NCBI RefSeq assembly: GCF_003284935.1
Contig: NZ_QMEV01000006.1
Location: forward strand, 62,001-126,000
Direction of reading: 5' to 3'
DNA: 64,000 nt
From: Mycobacterium colombiense
Lineage (GTDB): Bacteria; Actinomycetota; Actinomycetes; Mycobacteriales; Mycobacteriaceae
Every line of letters begins with the position of its first letter. Within the stretch, counting starts at the first letter, position 1. The notes under the pieces were generated by a model that was given only the letters and a program-made list of their open reading frames with translations, was not told the DNA's origin and did no database searches. Shown here piece by piece: positions 20,349 to 30,360 of this stretch. Made by a program: the position numbers and the translations under genes.

Positions 20349-22918
20349 AGCGCGCCTATCGGTTGCGGCGCGGCCATATCCACGATCACGGTCAGCCCGC
20401 CTCCCGGGGTATCGGTGGCCGTAATGGTCCCGCCCATCGCCTCGACGAAGCCCCGCGCCACCGACATCCCCAGGCCGACGCCGATGGTGTTGTCGTTATC
20501 GCCGAGCCGCTGAAACGCTTCGAAGATCTGTTCTTCGGCCCCGTGCGGAATTCCGGGGCCCTCGTCGATGACGTTGATCAGCACGCGATCGCCCACCTGC
20601 CCGGCGTTGACCCGCACCACACAGTTGGGCGCGTAGCGCAGCGCGTTGTCAATCAGGTTGGCCAGCACCCGTTCCAGCAGCCCGGCGTCGGCCATCACCA
20701 TGGCATCGGCGACGTCGACCTTGACCCGGTCGATGGCGGACCGGAAGAAACCCGTGGCGCCCTTGCCGATACTGACCAGGGCCCGCTGCACCGTCTCCTC
20801 CAGATACACCCGGCGCAGGTCCGGGTGGATCACCCCGGCGGCCAAACGCGATGAGTCAAGCAGGTTTCCGACCAGGGCGGTCAGCTGGTCGATCGACTCC
20901 TCGATGGTGGCCAGCAATTCGGCCGTGTCGGTGGGGGAGAAGGCGACGTCCTCGGCGCGCAGGCTGGAGACGGCGACCTTGGCCGCCGCCAGCGGCGTCC
21001 GCAGGTCGTGGCTGACCGCCGACAACAGGGAGCGCCGCAGTTCGTCGGCCCGCACGATCGCCTCGGCACGGCTGGCTTCCTCGGCGAGCTCACGCTGCCT
21101 GATCAAACCCGCGGCCTGCCTGGCCACCGCGCTGAGCACCCGCCGGTCGCGCGCGGACAGCTTCCTGCCCGCCAGCAGCATCCAGAACTCGTCATCGCCG
21201 ACCTCGATGGCGGTGTCGGCGGAATCGATTGTCACACAAGGCTCGCGGCCCACGCACGCGACCACCTCGGTCTTCTTGCCGCCGGCGCGCAATGTGTCGT
21301 CGGTCTCGCGCAGCATGCTGACCGTCCGCTGGGCGTAGGTCTCGCGCACCCGCTCGAGCAGCGTTTCCAGGTCCGCCCCGCGCAGTACCGAACCGGCGAA
21401 CAGGGTCAGCAGCTCGGCCTCCTGCGAAGCGCGCCGGGCCTCCCGGGTGCGTTGGGTCGCGCCATCGACCAGCACCGCGACCGCGACCGCGATCAGCAGC
21501 AGCACCAGTTCGGTAACCGCGGCGTCGGGTTCGGCGATGGTGAATGTATGCCGGGGCGCTGTCAAGAAGTAGTTCAGCAACAGGCTGGACGTCACCGCCG
21601 AGACCGCCGCCGGGGCAACGCCTCCCAGCAGACCGACCAGCAGCACCCCCACGAAGAACAGCGCGCTGTCTCCACTGGTGCCCAAGTACGGGTCAAGCAC
21701 CGTCACGATGACGGCGCAGATGACCGACGGCACGATCAGCGCCGCCAGCCATGAGGCGACCCGCCGCTCGCGGGGTGCCAGCGAGGACGCGCGGAAGCCG
21801 CGTTTGGATTCCTCGTGGGTGACCAGGTGCACGTCGATCTTTCCCGATAGTTCGACGATCCGCGGGCCGATCCCCTCCTCGAACAGCCGCGCCCAGCGCG
21901 ACCGTCGCGAGGTGCCGATCACCAGCTGCGTGGCGTTCATCTCGCGGGCGAATTCGAGCAGGGCCGTGGGGACCTCGTCGCCGACCACGGTGTGCATCGA
22001 CGCGTCCAGGCTGCTGGCCAGTTCCCTGATCTTGGCCATCCGCGACTCCGACAGACCGGCCAGGCCGTCACCGCGGATGACGTGCACCACCATCAACTCG
22101 GCGGTCGACTTCGAGGCGATCCGGGAAGCGCGTCGTACCAGAGTTTCGGACTCGGGACCACCGGTGACCGCGACGACGACCCGTTCGCGGGCCTCCCACA
22201 TGTCGGTGATCTTGTTCTCGGCCCGGTATTTGGCCAGCGCGGTGTCGACCTGGTCGGCGAGCCACAGCAGCGCCAATTCCCTTAGCGCGGTGAGGTTTCC
22301 ACGGCGGAAGTAGTTGGACAGCGCGGCATCGATGCGGTCGGGGGCGTAGACATTGCCGTGGGATAACCTGCGCCGCAACGCTTCCGGCGTGATGTCGATG
22401 AGCTCGACCTGCGAGGCCTGGCGCACGATGAAGTCCGGTATGGTCTCCTTTTGCTCGATGCCGGTGATCTGCGCGACGACGTCGTTGAGGCTTTCCAGGT
22501 GCTGGACGTTGACCGTGGAGATCACGGTGATCCCGGCGTCCAGCAGTTCCTCGACGTCCTGCCATCGCTTGGGGTTCTTGCTGCCCGGCGTATTGGTGTG
22601 GGCGAGCTCGTCGACCAGCACGACCTGGGGGTGCCGGGCCAAAACGGCCGGCACGTCGAGTTCGGGGAAGCTACCGCCGCGATATTCGACCTGGCGCGGC
22701 GGAATCACCTCGATGCCCTCAAGCAGCTCAGCGGTTTTCGTCCGTCCGTGGGTCTCCACCACGCCCGCCACCACATCGGTGCCGCGTTCCAGCCGCCGAT
22801 GCGCTTCGCCCAGCATCGAGTACGTCTTGCCCACGCCCGGAGCCGCGCCGAGGTAGATGCGTAGCTCCCCGCGCTTGGGATGGTGGTCGCGGAGGCCAAC
22901 GTCGCTCACGTCAACCAT
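20345..22918 (-). CDS. kdpD: Sensor histidine kinase KdpD
   Basis: Membrane sensor of K+ limitation or turgor, 857 residues from ATG 22918 (an ATG one codon earlier is possible; AAGGGGG lies just upstream). Order of parts: N-terminal KdpD domain with the Walker-type GAAPGVGKT and VDELAHTNTPGS, a Usp-like domain (to about residue 365), a block of four transmembrane helices (about 390-500), a GAF-like linker, then HisKA with the phospho-His in SHDLRTPLA near residue 637 and a HATPase_c with the N box (NLIDNALRYAP) and G boxes (DEGPGIP, GVGLGMS). Its start is 15 bp after the kdpC stop, within the kdp run. Confidence 0.96.
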   Translation of the reverse strand: MVDVSDVGLRDHHPKRGELRIYLGAAPGVGKTYSMLGEAHRRLERGTDVVAGVVETHGRTKTAELLEGIEVIPPRQVEYRGGSFPELDVPAVLARHPQVVLVDELAHTNTPGSKNPKRWQDVEELLDAGITVISTVNVQHLESLNDVVAQITGIEQKETIPDFIVRQASQVELIDITPEALRRRLSHGNVYAPDRIDAALSNYFRRGNLTALRELALLWLADQVDTALAKYRAENKITDMWEARERVVVAVTGGPESETLVRRASRIASKSTAELMVVHVIRGDGLAGLSESRMAKIRELASSLDASMHTVVGDEVPTALLEFAREMNATQLVIGTSRRSRWARLFEEGIGPRIVELSGKIDVHLVTHEESKRGFRASSLAPRERRVASWLAALIVPSVICAVIVTVLDPYLGTSGDSALFFVGVLLVGLLGGVAPAAVSAVTSSLLLNYFLTAPRHTFTIAEPDAAVTELVLLLIAVAVAVLVDGATQRTREARRASQEAELLTLFAGSVLRGADLETLLERVRETYAQRTVSMLRETDDTLRAGGKKTEVVACVGREPCVTIDSADTAIEVGDDEFWMLLAGRKLSARDRRVLSAVARQAAGLIRQRELAEEASRAEAIVRADELRRSLLSAVSHDLRTPLAAAKVAVSSLRAEDVAFSPTDTAELLATIEESIDQLTALVGNLLDSSRLAAGVIHPDLRRVYLEETVQRALVSIGKGATGFFRSAIDRVKVDVADAMVMADAGLLERVLANLIDNALRYAPNCVVRVNAGQVGDRVLINVIDEGPGIPHGAEEQIFEAFQRLGDNDNTIGVGLGMSVARGFVEAMGGTITATDTPGGGLTVIVDMAAPQPIGAL

Positions 22919-22933
22919 CATCCCCCTTCGGCG

Positions 22934-23857
22934 CTAGCTCGTGACCGGATACCGGTGGTCGAGTTGCAGATTTAGTTGCAGCACATTGACGCGCGGTTCA
23001 CCGAAGAACCCGAGCCCGCGCCCGTTCCGGTTCTGCGCGACCACTTCACGGATCTGATCTGGGCTGACATGGCGAACTTTGGCCACCCGCGCCACCTGGA
23101 GCTCTGCGTAGGCGGGTGAGATGTTCGGATCCAGGCCGCTGGCGCTGGCGGTCACCGCGTCGGCCGGTACCGCCGGGACGGCCGGTGCGGCCCCACGCAC
23201 CGGCATGATCTGCCCGATCGAATAGTCCTCGCCGTACTTGGCGCATTCGACGCGCACACCCTGGTAGATGGTGAGGAACGGGGCGGCCGTCGTCCCGCAG
23301 GGCTCGTTGACGCTGACCACCCGGGTCGCGTGGATGACGTTGCCCCGCGGGTCCCGCGGCCCGATCACCGAGAGCACCGCGCCCACGCCGCCGCCCGTGC
23401 AGAACGGACGCGACCCGTCGACGCCCTCCAGCTTCCCGACCGAGGCGCTGCGCGAGCACACCGTCGTCAATAGACTCGGTTTGAAGCCCGCGTCCGAAGC
23501 GGACTTTCCGGCCGCGAGTTGCGCCGGGTCGGCGGGAGTGTCGACGATGCTTTCCGGCCCCAGGTTGCTGCCGCCCGACGACATGGGGTCATACCCGTTG
23601 CCGGCCGCCGACGGGCGGCTCTGGAAGTACTGCGGCAGCGCGTTGCCGCCGGGGTCGGCGAACGATTGGCCGATCAGTCTGCTGCCCACCGGCTTTCCGT
23701 CGGCGGTGAGAATCGACCCTTCGGCCTGGTCGCGCAACCCCGGGAACTGCGCGATCACCCAGATGAGCAGGGGATAGGCCGCGCCGGTGATCACTGTGAG
23801 CACCAGCAGCGTGCGCAATGCCGCCCAGTGCAGGCGGACGAAATTCGAGAACGTCAT
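22934..23857 (-). CDS. kdpC: K+-transporting ATPase subunit C, with a large insertion
   Basis: Single-pass subunit that stabilises the KdpFABC complex. The N-terminal helix (LLVLTVITGAAYPLLIWV) and the periplasmic signature blocks are standard: PQYFQSRPSAAGNGYDPMSSGGSNLGP at the front, and TASASGLDPNISPAYAELQVARVA and GFFGEPRVNVLQLNLQLD at the back. Between residues about 103 and 232 lies a long extra segment, making 307 residues against roughly 190 in the usual protein. The insert has four cysteines (134, 153, 187, 205), the only ones in the subunit. One base separates it from the kdpB stop. Confidence 0.92.
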   Translation of the reverse strand: MTFSNFVRLHWAALRTLLVLTVITGAAYPLLIWVIAQFPGLRDQAEGSILTADGKPVGSRLIGQSFADPGGNALPQYFQSRPSAAGNGYDPMSSGGSNLGPESIVDTPADPAQLAAGKSASDAGFKPSLLTTVCSRSASVGKLEGVDGSRPFCTGGGVGAVLSVIGPRDPRGNVIHATRVVSVNEPCGTTAAPFLTIYQGVRVECAKYGEDYSIGQIMPVRGAAPAVPAVPADAVTASASGLDPNISPAYAELQVARVAKVRHVSPDQIREVVAQNRNGRGLGFFGEPRVNVLQLNLQLDHRYPVTS

Positions 23858-23858
23858 G

Positions 23859-26012
23859 TCAGGACATCCCTGGGATGAATTGGACGATCAGGTCGATCGC
23901 CTTGATTCCGACGAACGGGGCGACGATGCCACCGAGGCCATAGACATACAGGTTGCGGCTCAACAGCTTTGACGCGCTGCTCGGCGTGTACCGCACGCCA
24001 CGCAGCGACAGCGGGATCAGCAGCACAATGATGATCGCGTTGAAGATGACCGCGGACAGGATCGCCGATTGCGGACTGTGCAGCCGCATCACGTTGAGCA
24101 GATCCAGGCCGGGAAACAGCGCGACGAACATCGCCGGGATGATCGCGAAGTACTTCGCGATGTCGTTGGCGATCGAGAAGGTGGTCAGCGCGCCCCGGGT
24201 GATCAGCAGCTGCTTGCCGATCTCGACGATCTCGATGAGTTTGGTGGGGTCGGAATCCAGATCGACCATGTTGCCGGCCTCTTTGGCGGCCGACGTGCCG
24301 GTGTTCATCGCCACACCGACGTCGGCTTGGGCCAGCGCGGGGGCGTCGTTGGTGCCGTCGCCCGTCATCGCGACCAGCTTGCCGCCCTCCTGCTCGCGCT
24401 TGATCAGGTCGAGCTTGTCCTCGGGCGTGGCCTCGGCCAAGAAGTCGTCCACGCCCGCCTCGTCGGCGATTGCCTTGGCGGTCAACGGGTTATCGCCGGT
24501 GATCATCACCGTGCGGATGCCCATCCGCCGCATCTCGTCGAACCGCTCGCGCATGCCCTGCTTGACGACGTCCTTGAGGTGGATGACCCCGAGTACCGCC
24601 GCACCGCCGTCGCGGCTTTCCCCGACGACCAGCGGTGTGCCGCCCCCGGCGGAGATGCCGTCCACGACCTGACCGAGCTGCGGGGGTACCTTGCCGCCCT
24701 GCGCGCGTACCCATTCCGCGACCGAGCTCGCCGCGCCCTTGCGCAGCAGGTGGCCGTCGAGGTCGACACCCGACATCCGGGTGGTGGCCGAGAACGTCAC
24801 CCACTGGGCCTGGGACAGCTCGCCCGGTGTGCGCGCACGCAGCCCGAAGTGCTGCTTGGCGAACACGACAACCGAACGGCCCTCGGGTGTTTCGTCGGCA
24901 AGACTGGACAGCTGCGCGGCATCGGCCAGCTGCTCGGCGGAGACGCCGTCCAGCGGAATGAAGGCGGCGGCCTGCCGGTTACCCAGCGTGATGGTGCCCG
25001 TCTTGTCCAGGAGCAGGGTGTTGACGTCGCCCGCGGCTTCCACCGCCCGCCCGGACATGGCGAGCACGTTGCGCTGCACCAGCCGGTCCATGCCTGCGAT
25101 GCCGATGGCCGACAGCAGCGCGCCGATCGTCGTCGGGATCAGGCACACCAGCAACGACACCATCACGATGCCGGTGACGCCACTTGCGTTGAGGGCCTGG
25201 CCATCCGGGACACCGGGGTTGTTCGCCTTGGAGTAGATCGCCAATGGCTGCAGGGTCGCGACGGCGAAGACGAAGATGATGGTCAGCGCGGCCAGCAGGA
25301 TGTTCAGCGCGATCTCGTTGGGTGTCTTCTGCCGGTTGGCGCCCTCGACGAGCGCGATCATCCGGTCGATGAAGCTCTCCCCGGGCTTCTGGGTGATCCG
25401 CACGACGATGCGGTCGCTGAGCACGGTGGTGCCGCCGGTGACCGCCGACCGGTCACCGCCGGACTCGCGGATCACCGGGGCCGACTCGCCCGTGATGGCC
25501 GATTCATCCACCGACGCAATGCCTTCCACCACGTCACCGTCGCCCGGGATCACCTGGCCCGCCTCGACCACGACGACGTCACCCTGCTGCAATTGCGGCG
25601 CGGCGACCGCTTCCTCCACCGCGGCGGCGCCGGGCGCCCAGTCCTTCAGGCGGCGGGCCAAGGTCTGGGTCTTGGCGCGGCGCAGCGTCTCGGCCTGGGC
25701 CTTGCCGCGGCCTTCGGCCACCGCTTCGGCCAGGTTGGCGAACAGCACCGTCAGCCATAGCCAGGTCACGGTCAGCCAGGCGAACCACGTCGGCTCGATG
25801 ATCGCCAACGCCGTGCTCCACGCGGCGCCGATTTCCACGATGAGCATCACCGGGTTGCGCCACAGGGTGCGCGGGTCGAGCTTGCGCAGCGCGTCCGGGG
25901 TGGACTTCCACAGCATCTTCGGGTCGAGCAGGCCGCCCTGCACCCGTTTTCTGCCGGTCGGCGCGGCAGGGTTGGCCTGACGCTCGGTCGGGTCGATCGC
26001 GGTCGCGGTCAT
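23859..26012 (-). CDS. kdpB: K+-transporting P-type ATPase catalytic subunit B
   Basis: Catalytic P-type ATPase subunit of the high-affinity K+ pump, 717 residues. The phosphorylation motif [10 protein letters not shown] is near residue 336; TGES in the actuator domain, [14 protein letters not shown] and the hinge [17 protein letters not shown] are intact. The basic N-terminus has the conserved [22 protein letters not shown] block. The ATG at 26012 overlaps the kdpA stop in a TGATG arrangement. The frame is open for 256 more codons upstream, but these lie antisense-in-frame over kdpA and are not coding. Confidence 0.97.
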   Translation of the reverse strand: MTATAIDPTERQANPAAPTGRKRVQGGLLDPKMLWKSTPDALRKLDPRTLWRNPVMLIVEIGAAWSTALAIIEPTWFAWLTVTWLWLTVLFANLAEAVAEGRGKAQAETLRRAKTQTLARRLKDWAPGAAAVEEAVAAPQLQQGDVVVVEAGQVIPGDGDVVEGIASVDESAITGESAPVIRESGGDRSAVTGGTTVLSDRIVVRITQKPGESFIDRMIALVEGANRQKTPNEIALNILLAALTIIFVFAVATLQPLAIYSKANNPGVPDGQALNASGVTGIVMVSLLVCLIPTTIGALLSAIGIAGMDRLVQRNVLAMSGRAVEAAGDVNTLLLDKTGTITLGNRQAAAFIPLDGVSAEQLADAAQLSSLADETPEGRSVVVFAKQHFGLRARTPGELSQAQWVTFSATTRMSGVDLDGHLLRKGAASSVAEWVRAQGGKVPPQLGQVVDGISAGGGTPLVVGESRDGGAAVLGVIHLKDVVKQGMRERFDEMRRMGIRTVMITGDNPLTAKAIADEAGVDDFLAEATPEDKLDLIKREQEGGKLVAMTGDGTNDAPALAQADVGVAMNTGTSAAKEAGNMVDLDSDPTKLIEIVEIGKQLLITRGALTTFSIANDIAKYFAIIPAMFVALFPGLDLLNVMRLHSPQSAILSAVIFNAIIIVLLIPLSLRGVRYTPSSASKLLSRNLYVYGLGGIVAPFVGIKAIDLIVQFIPGMS

Positions 26013-27682
26013 CAGTGGATTCCTTCGGCGAGCGGCCCGAGCGCGAGCATGGGCAAGAACGTGAGGGCTACGACAATCAACGTGACGCCGGCGACCATGC
26101 CCACGAACTGCGGCCGGTGGGTGGGCAGGGTGCCCGCGGAGTCCGGTGTGCTGCCCTGCCGGGCCAGCGAGCCCGCCAACGCCAGGACGAGCACGATGGG
26201 CAGAAACCGGCCGAACGCCATGGCCAGGCCGAGAGCCGTGTTGTACCAGTCGGTGTTGACGCTCAGGCCCGCGAAGGCCGACCCGTTGTTGTTGGCCGCC
26301 GAGGTGAACGCGTAGAGGACCTCGGAGAGCCCGTGCGGTCCGCCGTTGAGCATGCCGGCCCGTTCGCCCGGCAGCGCCATCGCGATCGCGGTGCCGGTCA
26401 GCACGATCAGCGGGGTGACCAGGAAATAGCTTGCGGCAAGCTTGATCTCGCGAGGGTTGATCTTCTTGCCGAGGTACTCCGGCGTGCGCCCGACCATCAG
26501 CCCGGCGACGAAGACGGTGATCACCGCCAGCATCAGGATGCCGTACAGGCCGGACCCGGTGCCGCCGGGGGCGACCTCGCCCAGCTGCATGTTGAACATC
26601 GCGATCATGCCGCCGAGGCTGGTGAGGGAGTCGTGGGTGGAGTCGACGGCGCCGGTGGAGGTCAGCGTGGTCGCTGCGGCGAACACCCCGGAATCGGTGA
26701 CGCCGAAGCGCTGCTCGATCCCCTCCATCGACGCGCCGATCGAGGTCGGCACCGTGCCGTGGTGCTGCGCCTGGAACCACAGCATGAACGCCGTGCTGGT
26801 GGTGTAGAGCGTCGCCATCACGGCCGCAATCGCGAAGCCCTGCTTGGTGTTACCGACCATGCGCCCGAAGGTGCGTGGCAGCGAGAAGCCGATCACGAGG
26901 ATCAGGAAGATCTCCAGCCAGTTGGTCCATACCGTCGGGTTCTCGAACGGATGCGCGGAGTTCGCGTTGTAGAAGCCGCCGCCGTTGGTGCCGAGCTCCT
27001 TGATCACTTCCTGGCTGGCCACCGGGCCGCCGGTGATGGTCTGCTGCGTCCCGTTGAGGGTGGTGACCACCTGGTCGTGTAGGTGGAAGTTCTGGCTCGC
27101 CCCGTCGGCCACCAGCAGGATCGCGCTGAGGACGGCGATGGGCAGCAGGATGCGCAGCGTTCCGCGCACCAGGTCCACCCAGAAGTTGCCCAGCTCGCCG
27201 GTGCGTCGGCGGGCAAAGCCGCGGACCAGCGCGACGGCCACCGCCATCCCGACGGCGGCCGACACGAAGTTCTGCACCGCCAGGCCGGCCATCTGCACCA
27301 GATGGCCCTGGGTGGATTCACCGGAGTAGGCCTGCCAGTTGGTGTTGCTGACGAAGCTGACCGCGGTGTTCCACGCCAGCGAGGGGGTCATCTTCGTCGC
27401 CGGATCGTGTAGATGCAACGGCAACTTGTCCTGCACGAGTTGAAATCCGAACAGGAACAGGATGCTGACCGACGAGAACGCCAGCACGCTTCGCGCGTAT
27501 GCCCCCCAGGTCTGCTCCGCGCGCGCGTCGACACCGATCATCCGGTAGATCACCCGCTCGACGTGGAGATCTTTTTCCGAGGTGTACACGCGAAACATGT
27601 AGTCGCCGAACGGCACGTGCACGACCACGAGCGCGGCGACGAGAACGACGAAGAAAAGGACGCCGGCCGTTGTCGTGTTCAC
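26012..27682 (-). CDS. kdpA: K+-transporting ATPase subunit A (K+ channel-like)
   Basis: Polytopic subunit that binds and conducts K+, 556 residues, about ten transmembrane helices. Selectivity-filter-like repeats are visible: [12 protein letters not shown] (shown here as [12 protein letters not shown]), [49 protein letters not shown] and [13 protein letters not shown]. It starts with GTG overlapping the kdpF TAG by one base. Compared with my memory of M. tuberculosis KdpA the sequence is clearly different in its N-terminus and loops, and closer to other actinobacterial KdpA. Confidence 0.96.
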   Translation of the reverse strand: MNTTTAGVLFFVVLVAALVVVHVPFGDYMFRVYTSEKDLHVERVIYRMIGVDARAEQTWGAYARSVLAFSSVSILFLFGFQLVQDKLPLHLHDPATKMTPSLAWNTAVSFVSNTNWQAYSGESTQGHLVQMAGLAVQNFVSAAVGMAVAVALVRGFARRRTGELGNFWVDLVRGTLRILLPIAVLSAILLVADGASQNFHLHDQVVTTLNGTQQTITGGPVASQEVIKELGTNGGGFYNANSAHPFENPTVWTNWLEIFLILVIGFSLPRTFGRMVGNTKQGFAIAAVMATLYTTSTAFMLWFQAQHHGTVPTSIGASMEGIEQRFGVTDSGVFAAATTLTSTGAVDSTHDSLTSLGGMIAMFNMQLGEVAPGGTGSGLYGILMLAVITVFVAGLMVGRTPEYLGKKINPREIKLAASYFLVTPLIVLTGTAIAMALPGERAGMLNGGPHGLSEVLYAFTSAANNNGSAFAGLSVNTDWYNTALGLAMAFGRFLPIVLVLALAGSLARQGSTPDSAGTLPTHRPQFVGMVAGVTLIVVALTFLPMLALGPLAEGIH

Positions 27683-27771
27683 TAGAACCTCTCCGGGAAC
27701 AGCAGCGCACCCCCGAGGTAGAGCGCAATGAGGATGGAAAGCACCAGACCGACGGCGTTTTGGTAGTTCAC
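27682..27771 (-). CDS. kdpF: K+-transporting ATPase small subunit F
   Basis: 29-residue single-helix peptide ([20 protein letters not shown] core, ending LLFPERF) that stabilises the Kdp complex. The LFPE-F ending is the family hallmark. It starts with GTG at 27771, which is embedded in the stop of the small upstream ORF (GTGA), and its TAG overlaps the kdpA GTG. It is often missed by gene finders because of its size. Confidence 0.92.
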   Translation of the reverse strand: MNYQNAVGLVLSILIALYLGGALLFPERF

Positions 27772-27851
27772 AGCCGCTCGACCAACTTCTGGGCCACGCC
27801 GAGTGCGGCGAACACCGCCACAGTCAGCACCACATACACCACCGCGCCCAT
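27768..27851 (-). CDS. 27-residue membrane peptide coupled to kdpF
   Basis: ATG at 27851 behind a GGAG five bases upstream opens a 28-codon frame: [13 protein letters not shown], then [14 protein letters not shown]. It is a single hydrophobic helix (about residues 3-19) ending in a basic Glu-Arg-Leu tail. Its TGA overlaps the GTG of kdpF by 4 bp, the same coupling used at the other junctions of the operon. I recall similarly sized peptides ending in ERL before kdpF in other actinobacteria, which supports a real gene. It could be an extra Kdp subunit or a coupling leader peptide. Confidence 0.7.
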   Translation of the reverse strand: MGAVVYVVLTVAVFAALGVAQKLVERL

Positions 27852-27956
27852 CTGTTCTCCGTCCCGTGCATGCATACGAAAGGACCTCGACGAGCACCCA
27901 CCTGCCAAGGTCAGCTCGAAATTAGCGCCGGTGTCGTCCGCCGGGGCGTCCGGTTG

Positions 27957-28001
27957 ACGGTTTCCTAACAGCGCGGCAGCGGCTCTTTACGGTTCCTTAA
28001 C
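27957..28001 (-). promoter_or_regulatory. Direct-repeat candidate operator upstream of the kdp run
   Basis: Two 13-bp direct repeats, ACGGTTTCCTAAC (27957-27969) and ACGGTTCCTTAAC (27989-28001), agree at 11 positions and are 32 bp apart, about three helical turns. They lie 106 bp upstream of the first kdp start codon and just downstream of trcS. OmpR-family regulators bind such direct repeats, so KdpE (or TrcR) is the natural candidate. Confidence 0.4.
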
Positions 28002-28054
28002 GGCCCGCCGAGCCGGTAAATGCGCAGACAAAGTGCGAGTAGGGGCCGGGGGAA

Positions 28055-29590
28055 TTACCGGCTCGGCGCGGGGTGGGCCGGATCGTCGATCAACGGCAGC
28101 CGTACCCGGAAAATCGTGCTGCCCTCGGTGGATTCGGCCGTGACCGACCCGTGATGGGCCTTGACAATCGAACTGACGATGGCCAGACCCAGCCCGTTGC
28201 CCGAGCCGTTGGATCTCGATTTGTCGGCCCGAACGAACCGCTCGAACAACCTCGGTAGCAGGTCCTCGTCGATGCCGGGGCCGTCGTCGGTGACGGTCAA
28301 CTCCGCGTAGGGTGCTCCGGGACCGTCACGGCGGCAAGCGATTCCGGTCGTCACCGTGACCCCGGGCGGGGTGTGCACGCGGGCGTTGCCGAGTAGATTG
28401 CTGACCGCCTGATGTAACCGGGCGTGATCGCCGCGCACCCACACCGGCTCGTCGGGCAGTTCTTTGACCCAGTGGTGGGTTAACGCGGCCACCCTCGCGT
28501 CATTGACGGCGTTGCTGACCACCTCGGCCAAATCGACGTCCTCGGATTGCAGGTCTTGGCCTTCGCCCAGCCGGGACAGCAGGAGCAATTCGTCGACGAG
28601 CAAGGCCATCCGCCGGGCCTCCGACTCGATGCGGGCCAACGCGTATTCCGTGGTGGGCGGCAGCGCCGAACTGTCCTGGCGGGTCAGTTCGGCATAGCCC
28701 TGGATGGCGGCCAGCGGTGTGCGCAATTCGTGGCTGGCGTCGGTAATGAACTGGCGCATCCGCAGGTCGGACTCGACGCGATGGGCGAGCGCGCTATCGA
28801 CGTTGTCCAGCAAGCGATTCAGCGTGTGCCCGACGATGCCGACCTCGTTTTGCGGGTTGGTGTCCTGCGGCGGCACCCGGACGCTGATGCGGTGGTCGTC
28901 GCCGGTGAGTTGCAGGGCGGCGACATCGGCGGCGATCGCCGCCAGCCGGCGCAGCGGACGAAGCGTGTAGCCGACCACCCACACGGTGAGCCCGGCGGTG
29001 ATCACCAACGCGGCCGCGGTGAGCACGGTGGTGGTGAGCTGTTTGCGCGCGATGATCCGGTCGGCGTGGCTCTGCGACACCCCGACCACGAGGACGTCGG
29101 ACCCGACGACGGTGCTGTCGACGCGATGCGGCCCCAGCCGGCCGAGTGTTTCGGTGCGCGGCGGCCCGTCGCTCCATGATTGCGCTTGCAGGTCGCGGAC
29201 GACGTCGGCCGGGGCGGGTTTCGGTTCGTCTTCGGAGAACACCGCCGATGCGATCACGGTGCCGTTGTGTAGTACGGCGATGAGGTTGCCGGGGGTCTGG
29301 CCGGTGAACTCCAGCATCGCCTGGGAGATCGGCGGGGTGCCGGGATGCGACGAAACGTGTTCGCCGTTCTTGTATTTCGTGTACTGGTGGCTCAACGCGT
29401 CCAGGGATTCGGTGACATCGGCGTCGCTCATGATGTTGACGTAGCTGCGCAGGCTCAGCACCGAGACGATTCCGACCGTCACCAGCACCACGCTGACCAC
29501 GGCCAGCACCCCCAACAAGAGCTGGCGGCGCAGCGAGTGGGGAAACCACCGGGAAAAGCCCCGGGGGGCGGTGTCCCGGTCTCGGGTCAT
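28055..29590 (-). CDS. trcS: Sensor histidine kinase TrcS
   Basis: Membrane histidine kinase of 511 residues, partner of TrcR. Two transmembrane helices (about 21-45 and 175-200) flank an extracytoplasmic sensor domain; a HAMP linker follows, then the phospho-His in SHELRTPLAAIQGYAELTR, the N box SNLLGNARVHTPPG and the G boxes DDGPGIDE and GNGLGLAI. Its ATG overlaps the trcR stop (ATGA). The stimulus is unknown. It ends 54 bp before the candidate kdp operator repeats. Confidence 0.93.
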   Translation of the reverse strand: MTRDRDTAPRGFSRWFPHSLRRQLLLGVLAVVSVVLVTVGIVSVLSLRSYVNIMSDADVTESLDALSHQYTKYKNGEHVSSHPGTPPISQAMLEFTGQTPGNLIAVLHNGTVIASAVFSEDEPKPAPADVVRDLQAQSWSDGPPRTETLGRLGPHRVDSTVVGSDVLVVGVSQSHADRIIARKQLTTTVLTAAALVITAGLTVWVVGYTLRPLRRLAAIAADVAALQLTGDDHRISVRVPPQDTNPQNEVGIVGHTLNRLLDNVDSALAHRVESDLRMRQFITDASHELRTPLAAIQGYAELTRQDSSALPPTTEYALARIESEARRMALLVDELLLLSRLGEGQDLQSEDVDLAEVVSNAVNDARVAALTHHWVKELPDEPVWVRGDHARLHQAVSNLLGNARVHTPPGVTVTTGIACRRDGPGAPYAELTVTDDGPGIDEDLLPRLFERFVRADKSRSNGSGNGLGLAIVSSIVKAHHGSVTAESTEGSTIFRVRLPLIDDPAHPAPSR

Positions 29591-30360
29591 TCCGCCGGCC
29601 GAAGCATGTACCCCACCCCGCGCACGGTGTGGATCATCGGTTCGCGCCCGGAGTCGATCTTCTTTCGCAGGTACGAGATATAGAGATCCACGATGCTGGT
29701 CCGTCCGGCGAAGTCGTAATTCCAGACGCGGTCCAGGATCTCGGTGCGGCTCAGTGCGCGGCGGGGATTGCGCATGAGGAAGCGCAGCAGCTCGAATTCG
29801 GTGGAGGACAGCGATATCTGGTCGCCGGCACGGGTGACCTCCCGGCTGGCGCTGTCGACCTTGAGGTCGCCGACTTTGAGGGTTTCGGCGCTCGGCGTGG
29901 GTTGCTGGCCGGACCGGCGTAACAACCCGCGCAGCCGGGCGACCAATTCCTCGAGGCTGAACGGTTTGGTCATGTAGTCGTCGGCGCCCGCGGTCAGACC
30001 GGTGACCCGGTCCATCACCGAGTCACGCGCGGTGAGGAACAGGGTGGGGGTGTAGGTGTCGGACTGGCGCACGCGCTCCAGGATCCGCAACCCGTCCACG
30101 TCGGGAAGCATGATGTCGAGGACGAGGACGTCGGGGCTGACGCGCTCGAACTTGGCCATGGCCTCGCGCCCGTTGTGGGCGATGTCGACAACCCAGCCCT
30201 CGTAGTGCAGCGCCATCTTCACCAGATTGGTCAGCGCCGGCTCGTCGTCGACCAGCAAAACCCTGATGGGTGATCCGTCGGCGCGGGAGATCCTGGGCAG
30301 CTGCCCCAGGATCGCTTGGCGAGGGCGCTGCGCGCTGGAGTATCCCGGCATCACGGTCAT
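29587..30360 (-). CDS. trcR: Response regulator TrcR
   Basis: OmpR-family regulator. The receiver begins PIRVLLVDDEPALTN, with the phospho-Asp in LVLDIMLPDVDG and the switch Lys in MTKPFSLEEL; the winged-helix domain has ISLSSTEFELLRFLMRNPRRALSR and SIVDLYISYLRKKID. I place the start at ATG 30360, three bases after AGGA, giving 257 residues, the length I recall for M. tuberculosis TrcR. There TrcR autoactivates trcRS and represses Rv1057; a homologue of Rv1057 is in this window at 40790. Confidence 0.93.
   Translation of the reverse strand: MTVMPGYSSAQRPRQAILGQLPRISRADGSPIRVLLVDDEPALTNLVKMALHYEGWVVDIAHNGREAMAKFERVSPDVLVLDIMLPDVDGLRILERVRQSDTYTPTLFLTARDSVMDRVTGLTAGADDYMTKPFSLEELVARLRGLLRRSGQQPTPSAETLKVGDLKVDSASREVTRAGDQISLSSTEFELLRFLMRNPRRALSRTEILDRVWNYDFAGRTSIVDLYISYLRKKIDSGREPMIHTVRGVGYMLRPAE

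Noticed and set aside
26013..26780. N-terminal extension of kdpB by 256 codons
   Set aside because: The extension reads over kdpA, has no membrane or ATPase features, and the family start with a coupled TGATG junction is at 26012.
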